The notes beneath the pieces are model-generated. The model did not search any database, was not told the origin of the DNA, and saw only the letters and a program-made list of their open reading frames with translations. Below, piece by piece: positions 7,579 through 16,353 of a stretch of DNA of 64,000 nucleotides. The DNA lies in contig NZ_JALJEJ010000001.1 in assembly GCF_022953055.1 (NCBI RefSeq), positions 496,001 through 560,000 of the forward strand. Reading direction: 5' to 3'. The stretch comes from Mucilaginibacter straminoryzae (GTDB lineage: Bacteria > Bacteroidota > Bacteroidia > Sphingobacteriales > Sphingobacteriaceae). Position 1 is the first letter of the stretch; every line of letters begins with the position of its first letter. Made by a program: the position numbers and the translations under genes.

Positions 7579-9486
7579 ATGAGGAAATTTATTTATAGCT
7601 GTCTGGTTGTTTGCTGTTGTTTTACGCAGCTGCACGCACAGCAAAAGCCCCTGTCGCAACAGATGGCTGCCACCACCATGACCATCTGGAAAGACAGTAT
7701 GGGCGGTGGGCGCTGGATGTATGACCAGGGTGTGGTATTAAAAGGGATTGAAGGCGTATGGATGCAAACCGCCGATGCGCAGTATTTTAAATATATCCAG
7801 CGCAGTATGGACCGTTTTGTTACTGCGGATGGTACTATCCAAACCTATAAAGCAGAAGATTATAACCTGGACAACGTACTTTGCGGCCGTTCGCTACTAA
7901 TGTTGTACAAAGTATTAGGTGCAGATAAATACCGCAAAGCAGCAGCCTTACTTCGCGAGCAGTTGAAAACGCAGCCCCGCGTACCCGAGGGAGGCTTCTG
8001 GCATAAGAAAAAATACACCAACCAGATGTGGCTCGATGGCCTTTATATGGCCGAGCCGTTCTATGCAGAATATGCAGCGACATTTCATGAGGATGCCGCT
8101 TTTGATGATATTGCCAACCAGTTTATCCTGATGGAGCAGCACGCCCGCGACCCAAAAACAGGCTTGCTATATCACGCCTGGGATCAAACTAAAACAGAGC
8201 GTTGGGCAGATCCTAATACAGGATTATCAAAAAATTTCTGGGGCAGGGCAATGGGCTGGTACGCTATGGCGCTGGTAGATGTGCTGGACAACTTTCCAGC
8301 ACATCACCCTAAACGCGCGCAATTGCTGGCTATCCTTAACCGTTTGGCAATAGCGATACAGAAATACCAGGATCCTAAAAACGGATTGTGGTACCAGGTG
8401 CTGGATAAAGCAACTTCAAAAGGAAACTATCAGGAAGCATCTGCCTCTTGTATGTTTGTTTATGCCTTGGCCAAAGGTGCGCGTTGCGGTTACCTGCCAT
8501 CATCTTACCTCGAGGTGGCAAAAAAAGGTTATCAGGGTATCATGGGCAAGTTTATCGAAACCGGTTCAAACGATATGGTTAACCTGAACGGTACCGTAAG
8601 CGTAGCCGGTTTGGGTGGAAAGCCTTACCGCGACGGCAGCTACGAATATTACCTGAGCGAGAAAGTGGTACAGAACGACCCTAAAGGTGTGGGCGCATTC
8701 CTGCTGGCCAGTGTAGAGGTAGAACGTTTAGCCCATATCGGCGAAGCCAAAGGCAAAACCGTTTTACTCGATAGCTATTTTAACAGCGAGACCCGTAAAG
8801 ATGTAACCGGAAAGATAATTCCTTTCCATTACAAGTGGGACGAACTTTCAAATAACGGCTTCTCTTTATTCGGGCATATTTTTGATAACTACGGTTTTAA
8901 AAAGGCCACCCTTGAGCAGGCCCCCGATGCTGCAAACCTGAAAAAGGCCGATGTATTTATTATCGTCGACCCGGATATCCCGAAAGAAAATCCTAATCCC
9001 AATTATATCGAAGCGCCGCATGTAAAAGCAATCAGCGAATGGGTGAAAGACGGCGGGGTACTATTGGTATTCAACAACGATACCGGCAATGCAGAGTTTA
9101 ACCACCTGAACAAGCTGATGGCTAAATTCGGTATGCAGTTTAACCTGAACAGCCGAAACCACGTAGAGGGTTCGCAGTTTGAACAGGGCGCCATCATGAT
9201 CCCGGCGAATAATCAAATTTTCAAAGAGGCGCGTAAGATCTATGTTAAAGAGATCAGCACTCTTAACCTGACTGCCCCGGCCAAACCGGCTTTGGAGGAT
9301 AAAGGCGACGTGATTATCGCGGTAGCTAAATATGGTAAAGGAACGGTCTTCGCCGTGGGCGATCCGTGGTTTTATAACGAATACCTGGACGGGCGTAAAC
9401 TGCCACCATCTTTTGAAAACTTTACCGCGGCGAATGACCTGGTAAAATGGGTAGTAAAACAACTGCCTGCCGGGAACAAAAAGTAA
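7579..9486 (+). CDS. Unsaturated rhamnogalacturonyl/glucuronyl hydrolase (GH105) with C-terminal DUF4350-like domain
   Basis: Removes 4,5-unsaturated galacturonate from the ends of pectin fragments made by lyases. A signal peptide (about residues 1-20, cleaved at LHAQ) is followed by an (alpha/alpha)6 barrel to about residue 385. The motif MWLDGLYMAEP carries the probable catalytic Asp153, and GSYEYYLSE is another family signature. The last ~240 residues, from KTVLLDSYFN, form a separate Rossmann-like domain resembling DUF4350/glutamine-amidotransferase-like folds (ADVFIIVDPD, DGGVLLVFNND). Stand-alone GH105 enzymes such as YteR are about 370 residues, so this is a two-domain form. It is co-transcribed with GH28, 11 bp upstream. 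No pectate lyase is visible in the window, so its substrate must come from elsewhere. Confidence 0.88.
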   Translation: MRKFIYSCLVVCCCFTQLHAQQKPLSQQMAATTMTIWKDSMGGGRWMYDQGVVLKGIEGVWMQTADAQYFKYIQRSMDRFVTADGTIQTYKAEDYNLDNVLCGRSLLMLYKVLGADKYRKAAALLREQLKTQPRVPEGGFWHKKKYTNQMWLDGLYMAEPFYAEYAATFHEDAAFDDIANQFILMEQHARDPKTGLLYHAWDQTKTERWADPNTGLSKNFWGRAMGWYAMALVDVLDNFPAHHPKRAQLLAILNRLAIAIQKYQDPKNGLWYQVLDKATSKGNYQEASASCMFVYALAKGARCGYLPSSYLEVAKKGYQGIMGKFIETGSNDMVNLNGTVSVAGLGGKPYRDGSYEYYLSEKVVQNDPKGVGAFLLASVEVERLAHIGEAKGKTVLLDSYFNSETRKDVTGKIIPFHYKWDELSNNGFSLFGHIFDNYGFKKATLEQAPDAANLKKADVFIIVDPDIPKENPNPNYIEAPHVKAISEWVKDGGVLLVFNNDTGNAEFNHLNKLMAKFGMQFNLNSRNHVEGSQFEQGAIMIPANNQIFKEARKIYVKEISTLNLTAPAKPALEDKGDVIIAVAKYGKGTVFAVGDPWFYNEYLDGRKLPPSFENFTAANDLVKWVVKQLPAGNKK

Positions 9487-9527
9487 GATGGTCAGGCCCG
9501 CATAAATACCCCTCAACAATTATATAT

Positions 9528-11045
9528 ATGATCTTATCAAGATACAACTTAAAGAAAATTAATCAACCAGGACTGATTGTACCCGCTGACAATATTTTTG
9601 ACCTTCCTGAAAAGGTATTACAATTTGGTACCGGCGTATTGCTGCGCGGCCTGCCGGATTATTTTATTGATAAAGCAAACCGCGAAGGCAAGTTTAACGG
9701 GCGTGTAGCGGTGGTAAAGTCGACCGATACCGGTTCTGCTACGGATTTCGATCGCCAGGACAACTTGTATACCCTGTATATAAAAGGTATTGAAAACGGG
9801 CAGGAAGTAAATGAGCAGATTATTTGTTCTGCCATTAGCCGGGTGTTATCCGCAGGGCAGGATTGGGCCGGTATTTTAAAGATTGCCCATAACCCCAACC
9901 TGCAGGTGGTCATATCCAATACTACAGAAGTAGGTATCCAACTGGTTCAGGACGATATCCGCAAGCATCCCCCGGTTTCTTTTCCCGGCAAGTTGCTGGC
10001 TATCTTATACGAGCGTTACAAGGCGTTTCAGGGAAGCGATAAATGCGGTTTGGTAATCGTACCTACCGAACTGATTGTTGATAATGGTAAAAAGCTGGAA
10101 GCAATCGTGCTGGAACTGGCGCACCTGAATAAACTGGAGCCTGCATTTATGGACTGGCTCGAAAGCAGCAACCATTTCTGCAATTCGCTGGTGGACCGTA
10201 TTGTGCCGGGTAAGCCGCAGGCAGAGCAATTGGCTGCGCTGGAAGAAACGTCAGGTTATCAGGATGATCTTCGTACCGTATCAGAAGCGTATGCGCTTTG
10301 GGCTATCGAGGGTAATGATCATATCAAATCTGTACTGAGCTTTGCCGAAAGTCACCCTGGGGTGATCATCACGCCGAATATCGAGATGTTCCGCGAGCTG
10401 AAGCTGCGCTTGTTGAACGGTACGCATACCCTTACCTGCGCTATTGCCTTTTTATCCGGTTTCGAGACGGTGTACAAAGCGATGGAGAATGAATCTTTCT
10501 TGCAGTTTATCAAACAGCTGATGCTGAATGAGATTGCGCCTGCTATTCCGTACGAGGTGGATATGGATACCGCTGCCGATTTTACCAATAAAGTGCTGGA
10601 CCGTTTCCGTAACCCGAATATCGAGCACCAGTGGATCAGTATTTCTGCACAATATTCATCTAAATTGAAGATGCGAGTGATACCTTTGCTGTTGAATCAT
10701 TATCAGCATAGTCAGGCCGTGCCCGATTACTTTGCTTTCGGTTTTGCAGCATTCATCCGTTTTATGAAGATTGCTAAAAATGCAGAAGGTAAATTTGCCG
10801 GAAATAACAATGGGGTAACTTATATCGTTACTGATGCTAATGCTGATATATTTGCACAAGCATGGCAAAGTAATGATGCGAAGACCGTAGTGGAAACCAT
10901 TTTCAGGAATACCACTTTATGGGATACGGATCTGACACAACTGCCGGGATTTAAGGATGCAGTGATTAAAAGATTGGAAACTATTATTTATAGCGGTACA
11001 TTAAGAGTTTTAGAAAATATACATGTTAAAAGTTTAGCCCGATGA
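9528..11045 (+). CDS. uxaB: Tagaturonate reductase (altronate oxidoreductase)
   Basis: NADH-dependent reduction of tagaturonate to altronate, the second step of galacturonate catabolism. It belongs to the mannitol-dehydrogenase-like long-chain family: the N-terminal nucleotide-binding region begins at LQFGTGVLLRG (about residues 31-41), and the substrate-domain signature LNGTHTL is present. From the ATG at 9528 the protein is 505 residues, close to the ~480 of the family. An earlier in-frame ATG overlaps the GH105 gene and would add 27 non-homologous residues, so I reject it. The stop codon overlaps the start of uxaA in ATGA, which implies translational coupling. Confidence 0.92.
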   Translation: MILSRYNLKKINQPGLIVPADNIFDLPEKVLQFGTGVLLRGLPDYFIDKANREGKFNGRVAVVKSTDTGSATDFDRQDNLYTLYIKGIENGQEVNEQIICSAISRVLSAGQDWAGILKIAHNPNLQVVISNTTEVGIQLVQDDIRKHPPVSFPGKLLAILYERYKAFQGSDKCGLVIVPTELIVDNGKKLEAIVLELAHLNKLEPAFMDWLESSNHFCNSLVDRIVPGKPQAEQLAALEETSGYQDDLRTVSEAYALWAIEGNDHIKSVLSFAESHPGVIITPNIEMFRELKLRLLNGTHTLTCAIAFLSGFETVYKAMENESFLQFIKQLMLNEIAPAIPYEVDMDTAADFTNKVLDRFRNPNIEHQWISISAQYSSKLKMRVIPLLLNHYQHSQAVPDYFAFGFAAFIRFMKIAKNAEGKFAGNNNGVTYIVTDANADIFAQAWQSNDAKTVVETIFRNTTLWDTDLTQLPGFKDAVIKRLETIIYSGTLRVLENIHVKSLAR

Positions 11046-12694
11046 GACAGTGGATTTTAAAAATACATCCTGAAGATAACGTGCTGGTAGCGCTTACCGA
11101 TCTGAAAGCCGGAGAGGAAGTTGTTTACGAAGGACAAACCTATACCCCGGCCGAGTTTATCCCGGCGAAGCATAAGTTTACTATTGACGCGATGCCCGTA
11201 GGTTCGCATATCATTATGTACGGGGTGCTGGTAGGTGTGGCTCAGCAGGATATTATTAAAGGCGGCTTAATTACCACGGCTAACATTAAACATGCTTCTA
11301 ATGATTTCATGAGCGAAAGGCATGCTTACACCTGGAGCAAACCCGACACCACTAAGTTTGAAGGCCGTACGTTTATGGGTTACCACCGGACGGATGGTAG
11401 TGTTGGTACCGGCAACTACTGGCTGGTAATTCCGATGGTGTTCTGCGAAAACCGTAATGTGGATGTATTGCAGGAAGCGCTGATCAAGCCTTTGGGTTAT
11501 GGCCGTAAGAAAACTTATGAGCTGAAAGCCCAGACCCTGATTGAAAGGATTAAAGCGGGCGGCAGCGTTGAAGAAGTATTATATACGGAAACTGAAAGTG
11601 ATACAGAAAATGCCATTGGTGCAAAAGTATTCCCGAATGTAGATGGTATTAAATTCCTGACCCATGCAGGCGGCTGCGGCGGTATCCGTCAGGATGCGAT
11701 CGCCTTATGCGGTTTGCTGGCAGGGTACATTACCCATCCTAACGTGGCTGGTGCGACCGTATTAAGTTTGGGTTGCCAGAATGCCGAGGTACGCATTTTG
11801 GAAGAGGAGATAGCTAAACGTTCACCAAACTTTAGCAAGCCGCTCTATATTTTAGATCAACAGAAAACAGGCACCGAACAGGAGCTTTTGGATAAAGCAT
11901 TGCGCCAAACTTTAGCAGGCTTAATGCAGGCAAATGAAATTGTTCGTCAACCGGCGCCATTAAGTAAACTGGTGATCGGTTTGGAGTGTGGTGGTTCAGA
12001 TGGTTTTTCTGGTATTTCTGCTAACCCGGCTATCGGTTATACATCAGACCTGCTGGTAAGCCTTGGCGGTTCGGTGATCTTAGCCGAATTCCCTGAACTT
12101 TGCGGGGTGGAACAAAACATGATAGACCGTTGCGTAGATAAAGAACGTGCAGAACGCTTCAGTCACCTGATGCGTACATACAATGCGCGTGCGGAAGAAG
12201 CAGGATCAGGATTCTATATGAACCCATCACCGGGTAACATTAAAGATGGTCTGATCACCGATGCGATAAAATCGGCCGGTGCAGCTAAAAAAGGCGGAAC
12301 TTCGCCGGTTGTAGATGTATTGGATTATCCTGAAAAGGTAACCAAGCCAGGTTTGAACCTGTTGTGTACTCCGGGTAATGATGTGGAATCTACCACGGCC
12401 GAGGTTGCATCTGGCGCTAACGTGGTATTATTTACCACCGGCTTAGGCACCCCGACAGGTAACCCGATTGCACCAGTCGTAAAGATTGCAACCAATACCA
12501 CGCTTTATAAGAAGATGAATGACATCATCGATATCAATACTGGTACTATTATCGAGGGTGAAGAAACCATTGAACAGGCCGGTGAACGTATTTTAGATTA
12601 CGTGATCAAGGTAGCCAGCGGCGAAGTACAGGTAAGTGCAGTGCGCCACGGTCAGGATGATTTCATTCCATGGAAACGCGGTGTTTCTCTATAA
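11042..12694 (+). CDS. uxaA: Altronate dehydratase
   Basis: Dehydrates altronate to 2-keto-3-deoxygluconate in the cytosol. The 550-residue protein has the family layout: a small N-terminal SAF domain (about 1-75) joined to the large D-galactarate/altronate dehydratase domain. The conserved THAGGCGG is at 207-214, with further signatures ECGGSDGFSG and CTPGNDVEST. The cysteines fit the iron-dependent site known for this family. It overlaps uxaB by 4 bp and is followed by a strong terminator, so it closes the pectin operon. The product needs KDG kinase and KDPG aldolase, neither of which is in the window. Confidence 0.93.
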   Translation: MRQWILKIHPEDNVLVALTDLKAGEEVVYEGQTYTPAEFIPAKHKFTIDAMPVGSHIIMYGVLVGVAQQDIIKGGLITTANIKHASNDFMSERHAYTWSKPDTTKFEGRTFMGYHRTDGSVGTGNYWLVIPMVFCENRNVDVLQEALIKPLGYGRKKTYELKAQTLIERIKAGGSVEEVLYTETESDTENAIGAKVFPNVDGIKFLTHAGGCGGIRQDAIALCGLLAGYITHPNVAGATVLSLGCQNAEVRILEEEIAKRSPNFSKPLYILDQQKTGTEQELLDKALRQTLAGLMQANEIVRQPAPLSKLVIGLECGGSDGFSGISANPAIGYTSDLLVSLGGSVILAEFPELCGVEQNMIDRCVDKERAERFSHLMRTYNARAEEAGSGFYMNPSPGNIKDGLITDAIKSAGAAKKGGTSPVVDVLDYPEKVTKPGLNLLCTPGNDVESTTAEVASGANVVLFTTGLGTPTGNPIAPVVKIATNTTLYKKMNDIIDINTGTIIEGEETIEQAGERILDYVIKVASGEVQVSAVRHGQDDFIPWKRGVSL

Positions 12695-12711
12695 GGATAG
12701 ATAACATTTCA

Positions 12712-12746
12712 AAAAAACGGGCTTGCATAACGCAAGCCCGTTTTTT
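12712..12746 (+). terminator. Strong terminator ending the pectin operon
   Basis: A perfect 15-bp stem (AAAAAACGGGCTTGC with GCAAGCCCGTTTTTT) and a 5-base loop, 17 bp after the uxaA stop. The A-run before and T-run after make it potentially bidirectional. Confidence 0.85.
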
Positions 12747-12751
12747 GTTAA

Positions 12752-12850
12752 GCCCCACCTAATCCTCTCCGCCAGCTGGCGGAAGGATTTCTAAAGCCCC
12801 TCTCTTTGGAGAGGGGCTTGGGGAGAGGCCTCTTGATTCTTGTTTCTTGA
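12752..12850. repeat. Intergenic palindromic (REP-like) repeat
   Basis: It contains a 16-bp perfect palindrome (TCCGCCAGCTGGCGGA, 12768-12783) and an 11-bp stem inverted repeat (AAGCCCCTCTC ... GAGAGGGGCTT, 12794-12819). These are followed by near-tandem CTTGATTCTTGTTTCTTGAC-like words. A shortened version of the CTTGATTC...CTTG words recurs near 33655. This matches the style of multicopy intergenic repeats in Bacteroidota genomes. Copy number cannot be judged here. Confidence 0.55.
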
Positions 12851-12868
12851 CTCTTGTTTCTAAAAAAG

Positions 12869-13603
12869 CTACTTCACATCCGAATATGCCGTCGGGTGCA
12901 TCAGGATAATATCAGCCTTATTCACATTTTTCTGGTATTCCTCCATTGCCGAAAGTTTCTTCCAGTAGGCATCATCACTAAAAGCTTTCCAATGTTCGTC
13001 ATGGCTGGCCTGGTTATCAAAACTGGTCATGTACATCAGGTTTGGCATGCGGCTGCCAGCCAAAACATGCGCGTAAAAAACGGCGTTAAAACCTAAGCGT
13101 GCAAATAAAGGTACCTCGCCGCCTGCGTTAAACATTTTTACTTTAGAAATATAACGCTCTTCGGTAGGGCTTTCGTAGCTGCGTAGCTCAAAAATGTGTT
13201 GTTGCGGGTCGCCGTTCAGTTGCGGTATTTTAAACTTAGGGGCCTTCTCAAAAGCAGCAAGTACGATGTTTTCTAACCTGTAGTATTTTGGTGCAGCGGC
13301 GTTAGGGCTTAGCTGGTGCAACTGCTGAAGCGATTTCAGCGGTACCCATATCACTATCTTCTTATCCGCACTGGTATCGTTGGTCATCGGTGTAAAAACG
13401 CCCACGGTGCTAAGCCCGCGCTGATGTAATAACGGCAAATATGTACTTTGCAGGTATTGGTTCAGCGAATCTAACTGCCCGGCATTTTTAGTATGGTAAA
13501 TGCTGATGACATAGTAATCGCCGTATGATTTTTTAAGGTCCTGGCTAATAGCAGCCGATGCTGCCGTAAAAAGGCAGATGAAGATTAGTATAGTCTTTCT
13601 CAT
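12869..13603 (-). CDS. Secreted NIPSNAP-family protein
   Basis: A 244-residue protein with a signal peptide (about 1-20, ending ASAAISQ). The C-terminal half, from IFELRSYESPTEERYISKVKMF, carries the NIPSNAP ferredoxin-like signature, including LMYMTSF and an aromatic-rich HWKAF. The first half looks like a diverged second copy of the same fold (YYVISIYHTKNAGQLDSLNQYL). The biochemical role of bacterial NIPSNAP proteins is not established. It stands alone on this strand, convergent with the pectin operon. Confidence 0.8.
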   Translation of the reverse strand: MRKTILIFICLFTAASAAISQDLKKSYGDYYVISIYHTKNAGQLDSLNQYLQSTYLPLLHQRGLSTVGVFTPMTNDTSADKKIVIWVPLKSLQQLHQLSPNAAAPKYYRLENIVLAAFEKAPKFKIPQLNGDPQQHIFELRSYESPTEERYISKVKMFNAGGEVPLFARLGFNAVFYAHVLAGSRMPNLMYMTSFDNQASHDEHWKAFSDDAYWKKLSAMEEYQKNVNKADIILMHPTAYSDVK

Positions 13604-13669
13604 TGGAGGTGGTTATAATTTGAATCGCTAATTTATCGTTTATACTTACAATAAGACGACAAAGTGTAC

Positions 13670-13700
13670 TTTGTTTTAGCACAACCTTCTGTTACTTTCG
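13670..13700 (+). promoter_or_regulatory. Bacteroidota-type promoter
   Basis: TTTG (13670-13673), a 19-bp spacer and TACTTTCG (13693-13700) match the Bacteroidota consensus TTTG-N19-TAnnTTTG with one mismatch. It lies 32 bp before the ATG at 13733. Confidence 0.5.
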
Positions 13701-13732
13701 GCGTTTTATTAATAACCATTTATCAGAAAAGT

Positions 13733-14107
13733 ATGAAACGTGTACGAGTAATGCTGATGGGGTTAATACTGTTTGGCATTAGCTCCTGTCTTCTAGCTCA
13801 AAACAAGCTGGAAAAGGGTAGAGACCTGGTTCAACATGGTCCCATTGTTACCGATGATCATAACCTGGGCGCACAACCCGGTACTTCACAAAGTAAACAA
13901 CGCGTAACATTCTATAATCAACCGCGGAAATTAGTACCTGTAGTAGCCGATGCAAGTTTACAGCCCGGTACTACACAAAGTAAGCAAAGCCGTGCGCTTA
14001 TTACCCCTGCAAATCCGGGTAAGCAGTACGTAGCGCATGGAATCTATCAAACATCGGCGCCTAATCCTAAAACTTCTAAAATAGAACACGTAACATTAGG
14101 CGATTAA
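13733..14107 (+). CDS. Small secreted protein with a duplicated QPGTxQSKQ motif
   Basis: The 124-residue product has a signal peptide or lipoprotein-like start (MGLILFGISSCLLAQ). The mature part is basic and low in hydrophobic residues, with the motif QPGTSQSKQR repeated about 36 residues later as QPGTTQSKQSR. I do not recognise a family. The ATG at 13733 is preferred over in-frame codons upstream because it starts the signal sequence and follows a good promoter match. Both flanks carry their own transcription signals, so it is probably monocistronic. Confidence 0.65.
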   Translation: MKRVRVMLMGLILFGISSCLLAQNKLEKGRDLVQHGPIVTDDHNLGAQPGTSQSKQRVTFYNQPRKLVPVVADASLQPGTTQSKQSRALITPANPGKQYVAHGIYQTSAPNPKTSKIEHVTLGD

Positions 14108-14257
14108 GTGCTGCTGTATTGTAGATCACATTAAGCGGGCCCGGGCAAAATGCCGGGCCTGTTTGTTTAAGAAAATCTGATCAATGTAATATTACAGAAA
14201 GGGTAGTAAACATTGCGTAACCCAAAAATGTATATATGTAATTAGCCACCCTTCAAC

Positions 14258-15472
14258 GTGAACTACGAGCAATTAATACAAGAAGTTGAAAAATTTATAA
14301 AGCGGTATTTCAAAACGCATCACGACGACCGTTACATTTATCATAACGCCGCGCATACCCGGGATGTGGTGAAAGCCGTTACCTTGCTGGCAGACCATTA
14401 CCAGTTAAACGAAGAAGACCGGTTTACCGTAATTACCGCCGCCTGGTTCCACGATACCGGCTATCTGGGCGCTGATGCTACCAACCACGAGGAACGGAGT
14501 GCATTAATCGCTGCGGACTATTTAAAGGGCTTATCGCTTGCGTCGGGTGTTACCCGCAAGGTGCAGGATTGTATTCTGGCTACGCGAATGCCCCAGCACC
14601 CGGAAACTTTGCTCGAAAATATTCTTTGCGATGCAGACCTGTTCCATTTAGGTCAGGATGATTTCGCCCCGAAAAGCCGTTTGATGCGGAAGGAAATGGA
14701 GACGCTGAAGTATAAGCGGATTAAGAAAAGCGACTGGCGCAGGATGACCATCCAGTTAATGGAAAACCATCAGTACCATACCGAATATGCCCAGTTGTTG
14801 CTGAATACCACAAAGGAACGTAATCTCGAAAAGTTAAGAAGTAAGCAAAAAGAGGCAACCGTTACTGTCACACCGGCGATGCCTAACTTGCTGCCGCAAC
14901 CGGGAGGGGTTGATGACAAGACCTGGAAGAAAATATGTACTGAAAAGCCGACCAAGGGCGTTGAGACCATGTTCAGGGTGACGGCTTCCAATCACCAGCG
15001 GTTGAGCGATATGGCTGATAGTAAAGCCAATATCATGATTTCGGTAAACGCCATCCTGATTTCGTTGCTCTTAAGCCTGGTGCTGCGCCGGTTGGATGCG
15101 CATCCGCAGGAAGGTATTCCCGCAATTTGCCTGCTGATTGTGAGTGTAATTACCATGATCTTTGCCATATTAGCTACGCGGCCCAATTTGCCGCCGGGCG
15201 TTTTTACGCGCGAGGATGTAGATTACCGAAGGGTTAACCTGCTCTTCTTTGGCAATTTTTATAAGATGAGCCTCGACGATTACAGCAGGGGAATGGTATC
15301 CATGATGAACGACCGTGATTTTTTATACGGCAGCCTCATCCGCGATCTTTATTACCAGGGTGTGGTGCTGGGTAAAAAATATCACCTGCTCCGAACATGT
15401 TATAATGTGTTTATGTTTGGGTTGGTAGGTTCGGTACTGGCCTTTATTCTTTCGGCAATCATATATGCTTAA
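14258..15472 (+). CDS. HD-domain phosphohydrolase fused to a Pycsar-effector-type membrane domain
   Basis: The N-terminal ~200 residues form an HD domain: His33 (HNAAH), FHD at 64-66 (His65/Asp66) and a distal Asp in LCDADLFH, the usual metal ligands of HD phosphohydrolases or phosphodiesterases. After a linker, the region from about 245 (SNHQRLSDMADSKANIMISV) with membrane helices near 267-287, 295-315 and 381-404 matches the PycTM/DUF5706 domain of Pycsar effectors, which in known systems responds to cyclic UMP or CMP. No pyrimidine cyclase gene lies nearby, so this may be housekeeping nucleotide signalling. The start is GTG; no ATG fits. The next gene follows closely, suggesting an operon. 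Confidence 0.8.
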   Translation: MNYEQLIQEVEKFIKRYFKTHHDDRYIYHNAAHTRDVVKAVTLLADHYQLNEEDRFTVITAAWFHDTGYLGADATNHEERSALIAADYLKGLSLASGVTRKVQDCILATRMPQHPETLLENILCDADLFHLGQDDFAPKSRLMRKEMETLKYKRIKKSDWRRMTIQLMENHQYHTEYAQLLLNTTKERNLEKLRSKQKEATVTVTPAMPNLLPQPGGVDDKTWKKICTEKPTKGVETMFRVTASNHQRLSDMADSKANIMISVNAILISLLLSLVLRRLDAHPQEGIPAICLLIVSVITMIFAILATRPNLPPGVFTREDVDYRRVNLLFFGNFYKMSLDDYSRGMVSMMNDRDFLYGSLIRDLYYQGVVLGKKYHLLRTCYNVFMFGLVGSVLAFILSAIIYA

Positions 15473-15497
15473 ATTACCTATGCTTAATCAAAACACA

Positions 15498-16343
15498 ATG
15501 ATAAAAGTAAGCCTGTTAGCTGTTGTTATCGGCTTTATGGCCTGCAAACAGCAAGAAAAGTATAACAGCCCACCAGGTTATGATCTCACCAAACCTGTAA
15601 AATATAACATGCCGGTAGACCTGGGCGAAATTTCTGGTATTGCTTTTAACCAGGGCAACCCGGATATGCTTTATACAGAGGAGGACGAGAATGGCCGGGT
15701 TTACCAGCTGAAGTTGGGGTCGAGAGATGCAAAGTTCAGCACGTTTAAACAAACCGGCGATTTTGAAGACATTGCAATTTGCAGGCAGCAGGTAATTATG
15801 TTGCAAAGCAAGGGGAAATTGTACACCTTCCCAATTGCCAGTACGGCCAACAAAAAAATAGATAACGCAAAAGAATTTAAAGATTTGCTTCCACCGGGCG
15901 AGTTTGAGGGCATGTATGCCGATGAACAGACCGCCAAGGTTTATGTGCTTTGTAAGCATTGCGAGATAGACAAGACCAGCCATAGCAATAGCGGGTTTAT
16001 TTTTCAATTAGCTCAGGACGGCGGGTTGTCCCCGGCAGGCAACTTCGATATTAAAGTAAAACAGATTGCCAAGCTTGCCGGTGATGATAAAGTAAAGTTT
16101 CACCCTTCCGGCATTAGCCAAAACCCTTTAACCAAAGAATGGTATGTGTTATCGTCGGTTAATAAAATACTGGTTGTGCTGAGTAGTAATTGGGACGTAA
16201 AGCAGGTGTATCACCTTAAACCCAGATACTTTCCGCAACCGGAAGGGATTGCTTTTGACCGCTCCGGTAATTTATACATCTCTAACGAAGGCGACAAAAT
16301 AGATCCGGGTACTGTATTAAAATTCACTTACAACGCAAAGTAG
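15498..16343 (+). CDS. SdiA-regulated-like beta-propeller lipoprotein
   Basis: From the ATG at 15498 the protein is 281 residues with a short lipoprotein signal (IKVSLLAVVIGFMAC; lipidated Cys16). The remainder is a beta-propeller of the SdiA-regulated/YjiK type: GEISGIAF near the start, DFEDIAI, GEFEGMYAD, HPSGISQNP and QPEGIAFDRSGNLYISNEGD. These repeats resemble strictosidine synthase/SMP-30 propellers, but the function of the family is unknown. In-frame ATGs at 15465 and 15480 are possible starts; the first overlaps the HD gene by 8 bp. It ends 10 bp before the large phosphoesterase gene, so the two are probably co-transcribed. Confidence 0.75.
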   Translation: MIKVSLLAVVIGFMACKQQEKYNSPPGYDLTKPVKYNMPVDLGEISGIAFNQGNPDMLYTEEDENGRVYQLKLGSRDAKFSTFKQTGDFEDIAICRQQVIMLQSKGKLYTFPIASTANKKIDNAKEFKDLLPPGEFEGMYADEQTAKVYVLCKHCEIDKTSHSNSGFIFQLAQDGGLSPAGNFDIKVKQIAKLAGDDKVKFHPSGISQNPLTKEWYVLSSVNKILVVLSSNWDVKQVYHLKPRYFPQPEGIAFDRSGNLYISNEGDKIDPGTVLKFTYNAK

Positions 16344-16353
16344 TTATTGGTAA

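Noticed and set aside
9447-9527. Earlier in-frame ATG for uxaB
   Set aside because: It lies inside the GH105 gene and would add 27 residues with no resemblance to the reductase family.
1952-12694. A polysaccharide utilisation locus with SusC/SusD
   Set aside because: No TonB-dependent transporter or SusD-like lipoprotein is encoded in this stretch.
14258-15472. A complete Pycsar defence system
   Set aside because: Only an effector-like domain is present, and no pyrimidine cyclase gene is adjacent.
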